Shown here: positions 46,116 to 56,100 of the stretch, piece after piece
Layout of the letters: each line of letters opens with the position of its first letter
Numbering within the stretch: the stretch's first letter is position 1
Source of the DNA: Bacteroidota bacterium
GTDB lineage: Bacteria; Bacteroidota; Bacteroidia; Flavobacteriales_E; Vicingaceae
Length of the DNA: 64,000 bases
Assembly (NCBI GenBank): GCA_013112545.1
Contig: JABFGJ010000002.1
Coordinates: 1 to 64,000, forward strand
Direction of reading: 5' to 3'
Translations under genes and position numbers: made by a program
The notes under the pieces: generated by a model
Seen by the model: only the letters and a program-made list of their open reading frames with translations
What the model was told of the DNA's origin: nothing
The model's database searches: none

Positions 46116-46493
46116 ATGACAGAAAACGAAATATCCAAGAAAATTATAGGAGCAGCTATTGAAGTACATAAACAATTAGGGCCTGGCTTATTAGAAAGCA
46201 GCTATGAAATTTGTTTGGCATACGAATTAATACAGCAGGGTTTAAACATTCAAACTCAGGTTGTATTGCCAGTTGTTTATAAAGAAGTGAAGTTAGAAGC
46301 AGGCTATAGAATTGATATTCTTGTAGAAAACAAAGTCATTATAGAATTGAAAGCTGTTGATGCTCTTGCCGATATTCACACAGCGCAACTCTTAACTTAT
46401 TTGAAACTTAAAGACTTAAAACTCGGCATACTCATCAATTTTAATAATGTAAAAGTAATTGACGGTGTGAAACGGATAGTAAACAATTTATAA
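46116..46493 (+). CDS. GxxExxY protein (PD-(D/E)XK nuclease-like)
   Basis: The intact 125-aa gene. The family motif is G24-L-L-E27-S-S-Y30. D67 in YRIDILVEN and E77-L-K79 in VIIELKAVD fit the PD-(D/E)XK catalytic pattern. The function of the family is not established. A GIL-like C-terminal strand ([20 protein letters not shown]) is typical. It is preceded by copy 4 of the inverted repeat and followed by a remnant copy at 46494, so the gene and its flanks look like one insertion unit. Confidence 0.9.
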   Translation: MTENEISKKIIGAAIEVHKQLGPGLLESSYEICLAYELIQQGLNIQTQVVLPVVYKEVKLEAGYRIDILVENKVIIELKAVDALADIHTAQLLTYLKLKDLKLGILINFNNVKVIDGVKRIVNNL

Positions 46494-46544
46494 AGCAAAG
46501 TTTGCAAATATGAACCCTCTGTATTCTTAGCGTCTCTGCGATAA
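46494..46544 (+). repeat. Degenerate inverted-repeat remnant 3' of the GxxExxY gene
   Basis: The segment AGCAAAGTTTGCAAATATGAACCC.. and ..CTTAGCGTCTCTGCG matches the 59-bp element, with its first step lost. It marks the right border of the repeat region. Confidence 0.7.
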
Positions 46545-46580
46545 AAAGCATAAAATCGCCTTAACAACTTTATTGCTATT

Positions 46581-46613
46581 TTTGAAATTGAGCTTTATTC
46601 TCACATAAATTTG
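46581..46613 (+). promoter_or_regulatory. Bacteroidota sigma-A promoter for the small protein and PIF1 gene
   Basis: TTTG (46581-46584) is followed after 21 nt by an exact -7 TAAATTTG (46606-46613). This is the best -33/-7 match in the window. Transcription would start near 46620, leaving a leader of about 85 nt before the ATG at 46705. Confidence 0.6.
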
Positions 46614-46704
46614 CCATTCCCATGGTTTAATTTTAGAGAGTTCAATTCACTTGTCATAAGAACAAAAAAAGCAACCTTGTTTTTAAACTGAAACAGAAAT
46701 TAAC

Positions 46705-46941
46705 ATGAGTCGGAAAATTAAATTGATTTGGGATTTTTATGGAGATGATGCCAAACACATTGCAGAACATCACGTCGTGCATTTAAAAGAGTTTGCCATG
46801 AACAAGAATTTTAATTTTTTTGCAGCAGACTTCGAAAATATAAATGAAAATCAGTGGATAGCTTTTCTTGTTGTGGAAGAAGAAAATATGATAGCAGTGA
46901 GAGATCGACTAAAACCACACCGAGGACAATTGACAGACTAA
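46705..46941 (+). CDS. Small conserved protein of unknown function
   Basis: A 78-aa soluble protein with HIAEHHVVHLKEFA and a hydrophobic strand AFLVVEEENMIAV, ending in DRLKPHRGQLTD. I recognise it only as a Bacteroidota-type hypothetical. It is followed 9 bp later by the PIF1-like helicase, so the two are probably one transcription unit. No metal or catalytic site is convincing, although the HH pair could bind metal. Confidence 0.7.
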   Translation: MSRKIKLIWDFYGDDAKHIAEHHVVHLKEFAMNKNFNFFAADFENINENQWIAFLVVEEENMIAVRDRLKPHRGQLTD

Positions 46942-46950
46942 ACTAAAAAA

Positions 46951-48639
46951 ATGAAACAAGAAAAAGCACTAGCAATCTTAAAGTCGGGCAGAAATGTTTT
47001 TTTAACTGGTTCGGCGGGAGCTGGAAAAACCTTCGTGTTAAATCAATACATCGACTATTTAAAAGAGCGAAAAATCGCTGTTGCAGTAACAGCTTCGACA
47101 GGCATTGCAGCCACACATATGAACGGAATGACAATTCATTCATGGGCGGGCATTGGCATAAAAGAAAGCTTGACTAGAGCGCAATTGGTCAGCATGAAAA
47201 CCAAAAAATACTTAGCCAAGCACCTGGAGGCAGTGAAAGTCTTAATTATTGATGAAATTTCGATGCTCCACCAAAATCAGCTGGCTCTGGTGAATCAAGT
47301 TTTGCAGTTTTTTAAGGAAAACAGTTTGCCTTTTGGCGGAATTCAACTTGTATTAAGTGGTGATTTTTTTCAACTACCACCCATTGGAAAATCTGGAGAA
47401 AGAAGTAAAGATAAATTTGCTTTTATGAGTCCAGTTTGGGTGCAAGCAAATTTGAATGTATGTTACTTGACAGAACAATTTCGCCAAACAGACGATGAGC
47501 TTAATCGAATATTAAATGAAATAAGAACAGGATTTATAAGCGAACAAAGCCTACGATTGTTGGAGAATGCATCTAGTCAATCTTTTCAAAAAGACATAGA
47601 ACCAACTAAACTTTATACCCACAATTTAGATGTAGATGCCATAAATCTGGAACATTTAAAATCGATATCGGGTAAAAAACGATATTTTGAAGCCAGCACA
47701 AAAGGCAATGAAAAACTAGTTGAAACCTTGAATAATTCTGTTTTAGCTCCAGAGAATTTAGAATTAAAGATAGGAGCAAAAGTGATGTTTGTAAAAAATA
47801 ATCTAGAGAAAGGCTATGTCAATGGTTCATTAGGTACAGTCTTGGGCTTTACGGACGATGGCTTTCCTTCGGTGAAATTATTGAATGGGAAAACCATAAA
47901 AGTAGAAGAAGAAAACTGGTCAATAATTGATGATCATGGGAAAACTTTGGCGAGTTACAATCAAATACCATTGCGACTGGCTTGGGCTATTACAGTGCAC
48001 AAAAGCCAGGGCATGACATTGGAAGCCGCAGAAATAGATTTGTCTAAAACATTTGAAACAGGACAGGGCTATGTAGCGCTTTCTCGATTAAAGAAATTAG
48101 AAAACTTGCGTTTGCTCGGTTTAAATACTATGGCCTTAAAAGTGGACTCCTTAGCTCATAAAGCGGATAAAAGGTTTAAAGAATTGGCTACAATTATTGA
48201 TGAGGAATTATCGGCAGAAGAACTGTTAAAAGAAGCTCCCTTGTTTGTCAAAAAATGTGACGGAATAAGCGATTTAAAAGAGCTTAAAAAACACAAAGCC
48301 AAGCTAAGAGAGAAAAAAATAAAAGGCAGCTCAGCCCGTATTTCTACTTACGAGATTTCGTATGGATACTTAAAACAAAACATGCCTCTAGCTGAAATAG
48401 CAGAAAAACGAGGTATGGCGCTTAGTACCATCTCAGGACACTTGATTAAAGTAAAAAAAGATCATCCTGAAGCAAACCTTAGCTTTTATAAACCCAAATC
48501 TTCAATATTAAAGAAAGTTGAAGCAGCTCATAAAAAAGTTAGAACCGAAGATGGAGTTAGTATTAAGGCCATGTATGAATATTTGAAAGGGAAAGTCACT
48601 TATGAAGACATTCATTTATCTTTAGCATTTATAATTTAA
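46951..48639 (+). CDS. PIF1-like DNA helicase with C-terminal HTH domain
   Basis: A 562-aa SF1B helicase. Walker A is GSAGAGKT (residues 20-27), followed by ASTGIAATHMNG and the DEIS Walker B in LIIDEISMLH. GDFFQLPPIG (motif III), LTEQFRQ (motif IV) and the C-terminal TVHKSQGMTLEAAEID and YVALSRLKKLENL are also present. The last ~130 residues (ISYGYLKQNMPLAEIAEKRG, STISGHLIKV) form a helicase-type HTH domain. PIF1 relatives unwind G-quadruplexes and forked DNA. Confidence 0.93.
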   Translation: MKQEKALAILKSGRNVFLTGSAGAGKTFVLNQYIDYLKERKIAVAVTASTGIAATHMNGMTIHSWAGIGIKESLTRAQLVSMKTKKYLAKHLEAVKVLIIDEISMLHQNQLALVNQVLQFFKENSLPFGGIQLVLSGDFFQLPPIGKSGERSKDKFAFMSPVWVQANLNVCYLTEQFRQTDDELNRILNEIRTGFISEQSLRLLENASSQSFQKDIEPTKLYTHNLDVDAINLEHLKSISGKKRYFEASTKGNEKLVETLNNSVLAPENLELKIGAKVMFVKNNLEKGYVNGSLGTVLGFTDDGFPSVKLLNGKTIKVEEENWSIIDDHGKTLASYNQIPLRLAWAITVHKSQGMTLEAAEIDLSKTFETGQGYVALSRLKKLENLRLLGLNTMALKVDSLAHKADKRFKELATIIDEELSAEELLKEAPLFVKKCDGISDLKELKKHKAKLREKKIKGSSARISTYEISYGYLKQNMPLAEIAEKRGMALSTISGHLIKVKKDHPEANLSFYKPKSSILKKVEAAHKKVRTEDGVSIKAMYEYLKGKVTYEDIHLSLAFII

Positions 48640-48644
48640 ATTTA

Positions 48645-50003
48645 ATGGGGTCTAAATTCTTGCAACAGAAGTATTTATTATTCAGTCTACTTTTTTTAGC
48701 TGCCTTATTTTTAAGGCTTTTTAGCCTAGAAAGCAACGGACTTTGGATAGATGAAATCTGGTCCATTCAAACCTCTAGTCAACACAATACAGTTTCAGAA
48801 ATTATTGCACTTTGCCTAAACGATACCCATCCTCCCTTTTTCGACATTCTTTTACATTACCTGATGGTTTTAACCAATGATGCCGAGTTTACAGGAAGGT
48901 ATTTAGCTTTGTTTTTCGGAATGTTAGGGATTTTATTAACGCATTATTATGCTCTTAAAATAGTTAAGAATGAAAAGTTAGCCTTGTTTGCCATGGCCAT
49001 AGTTTCGTTCAATTATTTTCATTTGACCTACTCTTTTGAGGGGCGATTTTACACCTTGATTTTTTTATTTTCATTAATTGCAATAGGCGAGTTATACCTC
49101 TTTATAATTAGTCAACAAAAAAACCATTTAGTTAAGTTTTGGCTGTTTAATGTTTTGTTTTTATACACTCATTATTACGGTGGAATATTGCTTATTGTGC
49201 TTGCAATTATTGTGCTAGCTCTAGTAATTTTTAAGCAAATAAGCAGAAGAAATTTTTGGCAAATAGCATTTGCTTGTTTTATGGTCTTTGTTTGTTTTTT
49301 GCCTTGGTTTCCACAAATGATTGCCAAAGAAGGCATGACTAGTTGGATGTCAAAACCAAGTTTTGGTGATTTTTTCAACTATTTCTACTTGTATTCTGGA
49401 AAAAACCCCATTGAGTTTGCATTTCTGTTTTTGCCATTGGTGTTGGCTTTTAAGCAGTTTAAAGTCAATAAGATTTTGTTTGCTTTCTTGTATGGAACTA
49501 TCTTTCTAGGTTTTTTTATACCTTTTGTGATTTCACAATTTAGCACTCCTTTACTACACAACCGTTATACTTTTATTTACTTGCCAAGTATCTTTTTATT
49601 GGCAGCCATTTTTTGGTTTGAAACAAAAATCATAAGCACAAGAATGAAACAAATCGCTTATGGCATTACTTTATTCGCCATCGTTGGGAATTTATTTTTC
49701 ATTCGTGATAATTTTTATTCTGGAAATAAAGACCAATGGAAAGAAATAAGCCTTTTTCTGAAATCTCAAGAGCAATTACCTGTAATAACCGAGCATGAAC
49801 GTTACCTTAATTACTATTTAGCAAAAAATGACTTAGATTTAGCAAAAAATATAGCATTTGTTAATTCGGAAATAAAAACCCCCTTTTGGTTTGTTGCAGC
49901 TCCTTACGATCAAAGGTTATTAATGAGTGAAGGTTTTTTAGAGACTTTAAACACAAAAGAATACCCAGGCGGATTTACATTATATAAAGTGAAAAAGAAG
50001 TAA
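48645..50003 (+). CDS. GT39/GT-C-type membrane glycosyltransferase
   Basis: A 452-aa protein with about ten TM helices. The first loop contains ESNGLWIDEIWSIQTSS, the acidic motif of ArnT/PMT-like GT-C enzymes that use polyprenyl-phosphate sugars. DTHPPFFDILLHYLM then SFEGRFYTLIFLFSL follow the usual order. It starts 5 bp after the helicase gene. The acceptor is unknown. Confidence 0.85.
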   Translation: MGSKFLQQKYLLFSLLFLAALFLRLFSLESNGLWIDEIWSIQTSSQHNTVSEIIALCLNDTHPPFFDILLHYLMVLTNDAEFTGRYLALFFGMLGILLTHYYALKIVKNEKLALFAMAIVSFNYFHLTYSFEGRFYTLIFLFSLIAIGELYLFIISQQKNHLVKFWLFNVLFLYTHYYGGILLIVLAIIVLALVIFKQISRRNFWQIAFACFMVFVCFLPWFPQMIAKEGMTSWMSKPSFGDFFNYFYLYSGKNPIEFAFLFLPLVLAFKQFKVNKILFAFLYGTIFLGFFIPFVISQFSTPLLHNRYTFIYLPSIFLLAAIFWFETKIISTRMKQIAYGITLFAIVGNLFFIRDNFYSGNKDQWKEISLFLKSQEQLPVITEHERYLNYYLAKNDLDLAKNIAFVNSEIKTPFWFVAAPYDQRLLMSEGFLETLNTKEYPGGFTLYKVKKK

Positions 50004-50021
50004 AAAAATAGAAAAATTCAA

Positions 50022-52232
50022 TTGAAAAACATTCTCAAAAAACAAAAATCTGCACGTCTTGGAACTTTTGGAGGAGTGTTTACTCCATCCATTTTAACAA
50101 TCCTTGGAGTTATCATGTACCTCCGTTTTGGGTGGGTTGTAGGTAATGTTGGACTTACTGGAACGCTCATAATTGTTACCCTCGCTACCAGCATTACATT
50201 TTTGACCAGCCTTTCCATCGCTTCAATTGCTACAGATCAAAAAGTTAAAACAGGAGGAGCTTATTATATGATTAGCCGATCTTTGGGAATTGAATCAGGA
50301 GGAGCAATTGGAATCTCTCTTTATTTTGCTCAAGCTTTTTCTATCGCACTATACACTATTGGTTTTGCAGAAAGTATAGTCCAAGTTTTTCCAGCTGCTA
50401 GCGAAAAAATAGTTGGATTAATTACGGCGGTGCTAATCACTATAGTTGCAATTACGTCAGCTAAAACAGCCATAAAAGCTCAGTATGTCATCATGGTTGG
50501 CATAGCTTTATCCTTAATTTCTTTATTTTTTGGCAGTCCACTTGAAACTTTTGACCCTAATCAGACTCCTATTGTTCCAGAAAATAGTGTAGGTTTTTGG
50601 ACAGTTTTTGCTGTTTTTTTCCCAGCAGTTACCGGTATCATGGCTGGGGTTAATATGTCAGGAGATTTAAAAAACCCCAATCGTTCAATTCCTAGAGGAA
50701 CCTTTGCTGCAATTGCCGTTGGTTACGTAATTTATATGATTGTTCCTGTAATTATTTTTAACCGAGCTGATACAATCAACTTAATTGAGGACCCCATGAT
50801 ATTGCGCCGCATTTCTTTCTGGGGTGATGCGATTTTAATAGGTGTTTGGGGAGCAACTTTGTCTAGTGCATTGGGTAGCGTTTTAGGAGCTCCACGAGTA
50901 CTTCAGGCTTTAGCTAGAGATGGAATCTTGCCTAAGATCTTGAAGTGGACTGGTAAAGGCTCAGGAAGTGATGATTCACCCAGACTTGGGACGCTCTTTA
51001 CTTTAGCTATAGTATTAATATCAATTTGGTTAGGGGATTTAAATTTAATCGCACCTGTGTTAACCATGTTTTTTCTGACAACTTATAGTGTTTTAAACAT
51101 TGCCGCAGGCTCAGAACAATTTTTAAAAAGTCCCTCTTTTCGACCAAAATTTAAAGTACACTGGATTTTTTCATTGGTAGGAGCAATTTCTTGTATTGGG
51201 GTTATGTTTTTAATCAATTCTGGAGCAACCTTTATTGCATTAGTTTTTGTAGCGCTTATCTTTATTTGGTTAAAGGGTAGGGGTTTGCAAACTTCATTTG
51301 GTAATATTAGCCGCGGTATTCGCATGGCAATTATAAAATCTAGTTTAATGAAAATATCGGAAGAGCAAGATGCTAAAACATGGCGACCAAACCCTTTGGT
51401 TTTAGTTGGTTCACCTAAAAAGAGGTGGCATTTAATTGAGTTTGCCGATGCTTTAACACATAAACGAGGAATATTAAGTGTAGTGAGTATTATTCCTAAA
51501 GGTAGCGTAGCATATAGCAAGCTTGCTCAAATGAAAAAGCACATTCAAATTTATTTGAAAAAACAAGGGGTAGAGTGTTTGGTGAAAGTTATTCCAGCAG
51601 AAAACCCTTATGTTGGCGTTACACATGTAGCTGAATCATATGGATTAGGCGCACTTCAGCCAAACACCATCATTATCGGAGAAAGTCAAACAGATGGCTC
51701 TCAAGAAGATTATTGTGAAATGATTCGTCGTTTTTATGAGTTGAACCGCAATGTTTTAATTGTTCATAAAGCAAATAAAGGGATAACTTTTGGCAAAAAA
51801 AGAAGAATTGATATTTGGTGGGGTGGGCTAAAAGGCAATGGAGGACTAATGATGATTCTTGCTCATCTAGTGAATGATAGCATCGAATGGCGCTTGGCAA
51901 CAGTACATATAAAAATGGTAATTAATGATAAAAATGCTATAGATAGCACCAGATTGAACATGGCGAAAATGTTAGAAGAAATTAGAATAAAAGCCAAAAT
52001 AGATATCATTCCTATGGAAAATAGAAAGTTTGACGAAATTTTAGTCCAACATTCATCTGATGCAGATTTAGTCTTTTTAGGTTTGGCAAAACCAGACAAA
52101 GATTTCCTAAAATACTACGATTCTGTACAAGAAAGAATTAAAGAATTACCAACAACAATTTTAGCTTTAGCCTCTCAGAATGTATCATTTGGTGAAATAT
52201 TAATTAAAAAAGAAATGAATTCAGATGCTTAA
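50022..52232 (+). CDS. SLC12-like cation-chloride cotransporter
   Basis: A 736-aa protein starting at TTG 50022. Twelve TM helices (about residues 20-430) begin with LGTFGGVFTPSILTILGVIMYLR-like sequence and TGGAYYMISRSLG, the APC-superfamily pattern of the Na-K-Cl/K-Cl (CCC) branch. A soluble C-terminal domain of about 270 residues follows (LVLVGSPKKRWHLIEFADAL, VFLGLAKPDKDFLKYYDSVQ), as in eukaryotic SLC12 proteins. An amino-acid permease is less likely because of the C-terminal domain. Confidence 0.85.
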   Translation: MKNILKKQKSARLGTFGGVFTPSILTILGVIMYLRFGWVVGNVGLTGTLIIVTLATSITFLTSLSIASIATDQKVKTGGAYYMISRSLGIESGGAIGISLYFAQAFSIALYTIGFAESIVQVFPAASEKIVGLITAVLITIVAITSAKTAIKAQYVIMVGIALSLISLFFGSPLETFDPNQTPIVPENSVGFWTVFAVFFPAVTGIMAGVNMSGDLKNPNRSIPRGTFAAIAVGYVIYMIVPVIIFNRADTINLIEDPMILRRISFWGDAILIGVWGATLSSALGSVLGAPRVLQALARDGILPKILKWTGKGSGSDDSPRLGTLFTLAIVLISIWLGDLNLIAPVLTMFFLTTYSVLNIAAGSEQFLKSPSFRPKFKVHWIFSLVGAISCIGVMFLINSGATFIALVFVALIFIWLKGRGLQTSFGNISRGIRMAIIKSSLMKISEEQDAKTWRPNPLVLVGSPKKRWHLIEFADALTHKRGILSVVSIIPKGSVAYSKLAQMKKHIQIYLKKQGVECLVKVIPAENPYVGVTHVAESYGLGALQPNTIIIGESQTDGSQEDYCEMIRRFYELNRNVLIVHKANKGITFGKKRRIDIWWGGLKGNGGLMMILAHLVNDSIEWRLATVHIKMVINDKNAIDSTRLNMAKMLEEIRIKAKIDIIPMENRKFDEILVQHSSDADLVFLGLAKPDKDFLKYYDSVQERIKELPTTILALASQNVSFGEILIKKEMNSDA

Positions 52233-52242
52233 GCTTAATAAA

Positions 52243-52282
52243 TTGACAGTATATTTGTCTTAATATTGTCAATATATCCGTC
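52243..52282 (+). promoter_or_regulatory. Repeated operator-like sequence with -7 box upstream of the XRE/S24 gene
   Basis: TTGACA (52243-52248) and TGTCAA (52267-52272) form an inverted repeat. ATTGACAGTATATTTGTC and ATTGTCAATATATCCGTC (52242 and 52265) form a direct repeat with a 23-bp shift. TATATTTG (52250-52257) is an exact -7 box inside it. This is the layout of an autoregulated repressor operator; the binding itself is inference. Confidence 0.5.
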
Positions 52283-53092
52283 ATGATGCATTTTGGAAAC
52301 AACATAAAATTACTACGCAAAAGAAGAAGAATTTCTCAAGAAGATTTATCTGCTGAGCTTAACATTAAAAGAAGTTCATTAAGTGGATATGAATTGGGCA
52401 ATTCGGAGCCCAACTTTGAAACACTATTGCGATTCTCAATGTTTTTTAAAGTATCAATTGATAAATTATTGAAACTTAATTTAAGACAGGTTTCTGAGGT
52501 CTATTTAGCTCAACTAGAACAAGGTGTAGATATTGATATTACTGGTGGAAAGCTCCGTGTGCTAGCCACCACAGTAAATTCAGAAAATGTTGAAAATATA
52601 GAGTTGGTCCATGTAAAAGCAAAAGCAGGTTACACTACCGGATATGGTGATCCTGACTTTATAAAGGTTTTGCCCACTTTTCATTTGCCTTTTTTAGATC
52701 GAAACAAAAAATTTAGAACATTCCAAATTAGCGGTGATTCTATGCCTCCTGTTTCTGATAAATCATGGGTTACCGGTGAATATGTTCAAAACTGGCGAAC
52801 ACTTAAAGATGGTTATCCATATATTGTTGTTACTGAAGACGAAGGTGTTGTTTTTAAGTTAGTTTACGACCAATTAGACAAAAACCAAACCTTGTTATTA
52901 TGCTCAACTAATCCCATGTATGAACCTTATGAAATTAACATAAATGAGGTTCATGAAATTTGGAAATTTGTGAATTTTATTAGCAGTGAATTGCCCGAGC
53001 CTAACTTGTCGAGAGACAAATTGAATAGCTCTTTATTGAACATGCAGAAAGAAATTAGGGAGATAAAAAACACACTCAGAACTGACAATTAA
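52283..53092 (+). CDS. XRE-type transcriptional regulator with S24/LexA-like C-terminal domain
   Basis: A 269-aa protein (a second ATG at 52286 is equally possible). Residues 1-65 are an HTH_3 domain (ISQEDLSAELNIKRSSLSGY, YELGNSEPNFETLLRF). The second half carries the S24 fold (FRTFQISGDSMPPVSDKSWV, YIVVTEDEGVVFKLV). The S/K dyad of self-cleaving LexA/CI proteins is suggested by GDSMPP and FKLV. It ends in a coiled-coil-like helix. The next gene, the giant M6 protease, starts 95 bp away and could be a target. Confidence 0.85.
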   Translation: MMHFGNNIKLLRKRRRISQEDLSAELNIKRSSLSGYELGNSEPNFETLLRFSMFFKVSIDKLLKLNLRQVSEVYLAQLEQGVDIDITGGKLRVLATTVNSENVENIELVHVKAKAGYTTGYGDPDFIKVLPTFHLPFLDRNKKFRTFQISGDSMPPVSDKSWVTGEYVQNWRTLKDGYPYIVVTEDEGVVFKLVYDQLDKNQTLLLCSTNPMYEPYEININEVHEIWKFVNFISSELPEPNLSRDKLNSSLLNMQKEIREIKNTLRTDN

Positions 53093-53145
53093 TAAAATAG
53101 ATAGTAAGAATCTACAAAACTGTAAACAATTAACAAACCAATTCT

Positions 53146-53171
53146 TATCTTTATGCGTCTATATTTAGACG
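53146..53171 (+). promoter_or_regulatory. -7-like box and palindrome upstream of the giant M6 gene
   Basis: TATCTTTA (53146-53153) is one base off the TAnnTTTG consensus. The palindrome CGTCTA-TATT-TAGACG (53156-53171) lies just past it, 17 nt before the ATG at 53188. A palindrome at the transcription start suggests a repressor site or a stem in the leader. Its relation to the upstream XRE operator is not obvious by sequence. Confidence 0.4.
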
Positions 53172-53187
53172 TCATAAATTGATAAAG

Positions 53188-56100
53188 ATGAAGATTATTT
53201 CTAGTTTGCTCCTATGTGGGGTGCTTTCCCTTGGGTTTATACAATTTCAAGAATCTGATGGTTCTGAAAAAACCAAGGCAACAACAATAAAATCAGACAT
53301 TCCTGCCCCTTCCAATTGCAAGGCTTCACCCTATGTAACTGACATTATTCAAGCTGATGGAAGCACAATTTCCATTATCGGAAAAGGGAACATGAATAAT
53401 TCTTGGACAGAAACAAGCGATGGCTATACTATTCTTGAAGTCAATGGAATTTACGAATATGCCCAAAAAGTAAACGGAAACTTACAGGCAACTGGAGTAA
53501 AAGCAAACAATTTAAATCAACGTTCAAGTTCAGAACTAAATTTTGTCAGCACGCTTCAAAAATCATTGAAACCAAAAATAAATCCCTTAAAAAGCTCAAT
53601 ATTAAATCAAGTTAATGCTCAATTGGGAAACAAAACTTTTCCCACAACAGGTAGTATTCGTGTGCTTGCATTATTAATTGATTATCCAGATTTGCAAAAC
53701 ACCTACACTAAAGCCAACTTCGATAGTTTGCTTTCTGGACTCAATTACAGAAATGGCGATGGTAGTTTCAAAACATATTATGAAACAGCATCTGGCGGTC
53801 AATTGACTGTTACTGTTGATGTAATGGGGTGGTACACCGCTGCAAATGGCTATTTGTTTTACGGAAGAGATAGTGGCTCAAGTCGAGCAGCAAATTTAGT
53901 GAGAGAAGCTGTGGATGCTGCTGAACTTGCTGGAGCAAATTTTGCAAATTATGACAATGATAATGATGGTAGTGTTGATGGGATTTTAGCTATTCATGCT
54001 GGGCCAGGTGCTGAGCAAGGGTCTCGAACACAATACATTTGGTCGCATCGTTGGGTTTTAAATGGTGGAAGTTCTGGAGCAGTAACCTACGATGGTAAGT
54101 TTATTAATGACTACATGATTAATCCAGAAACGAGAACATCTGGAGCCAATTCTAATCAAGTTGGAATAGGAGTTTTTGTTCATGAATTTGGACACAATTT
54201 GGGCTTGCCCGACCTCTATGACACTGACCCTAGTAATGGAGATTCCGAAGGTATTGGAAACTGGTGTGTTATGGCTGGTGGAAGCTGGCTCGGAGGAGAA
54301 CATCGACCAATTAACTTTTCAGCATGGTGTAGAATTGAAAATGGATGGGAAACTCCACAATTCCTGACCATAGGAAATAGCTTAACGGACACATTAGATG
54401 CCAGTAGCACTCAGCAAAACGAAATTAGAAGAATAAATACTGGTGTTGCTTCAGAATATTTTTTACTTGAAAATCGTCAAAAAACTGGTTTAGATTTAGA
54501 ATTGCCAGGTTCAGGTATGGCCGTTTGGCACATCAATACCATTAAAACCAATGGGTTTGGTAATGGAGTCAATGCTGATGAAGACTTAAAAGGTGTAGAT
54601 TTAGAAGAAGCCGATGGAAACAATGATTTAGACCATGAAGTTAATCGTGGTGATGCTGGTGACTTATTTCCTGGATCTTCAAATAATACAACTTTCGACG
54701 ATAATTCTAATCCCAATGCTCGAAATTATTCTTTGGCTTCTACTAATATTCAACTGAGAAACATTCAAGAAAAAACAGGGCAGATTATTTATGATTTTGG
54801 GCCACAATTGGCAACTCCATCGTGTAGCGGAGGAACAGTTTTAATGGCTGGCTCAGGTACTTTTAATGATGGAAGTAACGCCACCACAAATTATTCTAAT
54901 GATTTGAATTGTTCTTGGTTGATTCAACCAACTGGCGTTGCATCTATAAGCTTAAATTTTACTCGATTCGATGTGGATAATTTTTTAGACCGAGTTGCTG
55001 TATATGATGGGACTAGCTTTTCGGCTCCCTTAATTGGTACATATACTGGAACAACAATTCCACCAACAATTACTTCAACTGGAGGGGCTTTATATATCGA
55101 GTTTACAACAAACCCAAGTATTACAGCATTAGGATGGGAAGCGACCTACACTAGCACAGGTTTAGGTTGTGCCGGAGCCACTACAAATTTAACTGCTCCC
55201 TCTGGAAATTTCTCAGATGGTTCTGGAGCTGCAAATTATGCTAACAATACAAGTTGTTCGTGGTTAATTCAACCATCCGGAGTATCAAGCATAACATTTG
55301 GTTTAACGAGTTTAGCAACTGAAATTAATAATGATCGAATTCGAATTTATGATGGAATCGATAATACTGCTCCACAGATTGCCTCATATTCAGGTACAAA
55401 TCATTTAAATACAACTACCTCGTCTGGTGGGTCAATGTTTGTCGAATTTACAACTAATGCTACTGTAGTTGATGCTGGTTGGGATGCATATTATACTAGT
55501 TCAGTATCAGGTGCCGGTTGTAGTGGATCAACAACGTTAACAGCAACATCTGGATCATTTTCTGATGGTAGTGGCGTAAACAATTACGATAACAATCAAT
55601 TTTGCTCTTGGCTAATTCAGCCACCTTCTGGGGTGATAACTTTAAATTTTACAGCATTTGATACCGAAGCTAATTTTGATAGAGTCATAGTATTTGACGG
55701 AGTTGACAATACAGCACCACAAATTGGAAATTTTAGTGGAAGCACAATTCCTGCAGCTTTAATTTCCTCTTCAAATGCCATGTACATTGAATTTAGAACC
55801 AATGGTAGCGTAGTCAATCAAGGTTGGGATGCTAATTATACGGCAGGTAGTCCACCTAGTACTTGTTCAGGAAATACTAATTTATCTGCTAATACAGGTA
55901 CATTCGATGATGGAAGTGGTGTTAATGTAAATTATTCTAACAACTTAAACTGTAGTTGGGCAATTAGTATCCCTACTGCAAGTGTTATGTCGATTGCATT
56001 TGATTCTATAGCTATTGCTGCTGGCGATACAGTGTTTATTTATGACGGTTCAAATGCTACGGCTCCACTTTTGGGAAAATACTCTGGTTATACTATCCCT

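Noticed and set aside
45980-46162. Open frame of 60 codons between GxxExxY copies
   Set aside because: It starts inside the deleted copy's C-terminal tail and runs through the inverted repeat, so it is a by-product of the deletion and not a gene.
52283-53092. Prophage repressor marking an integrated phage
   Set aside because: No integrase, structural or lysis gene lies within 10 kb on either side, so a host regulator is more likely.
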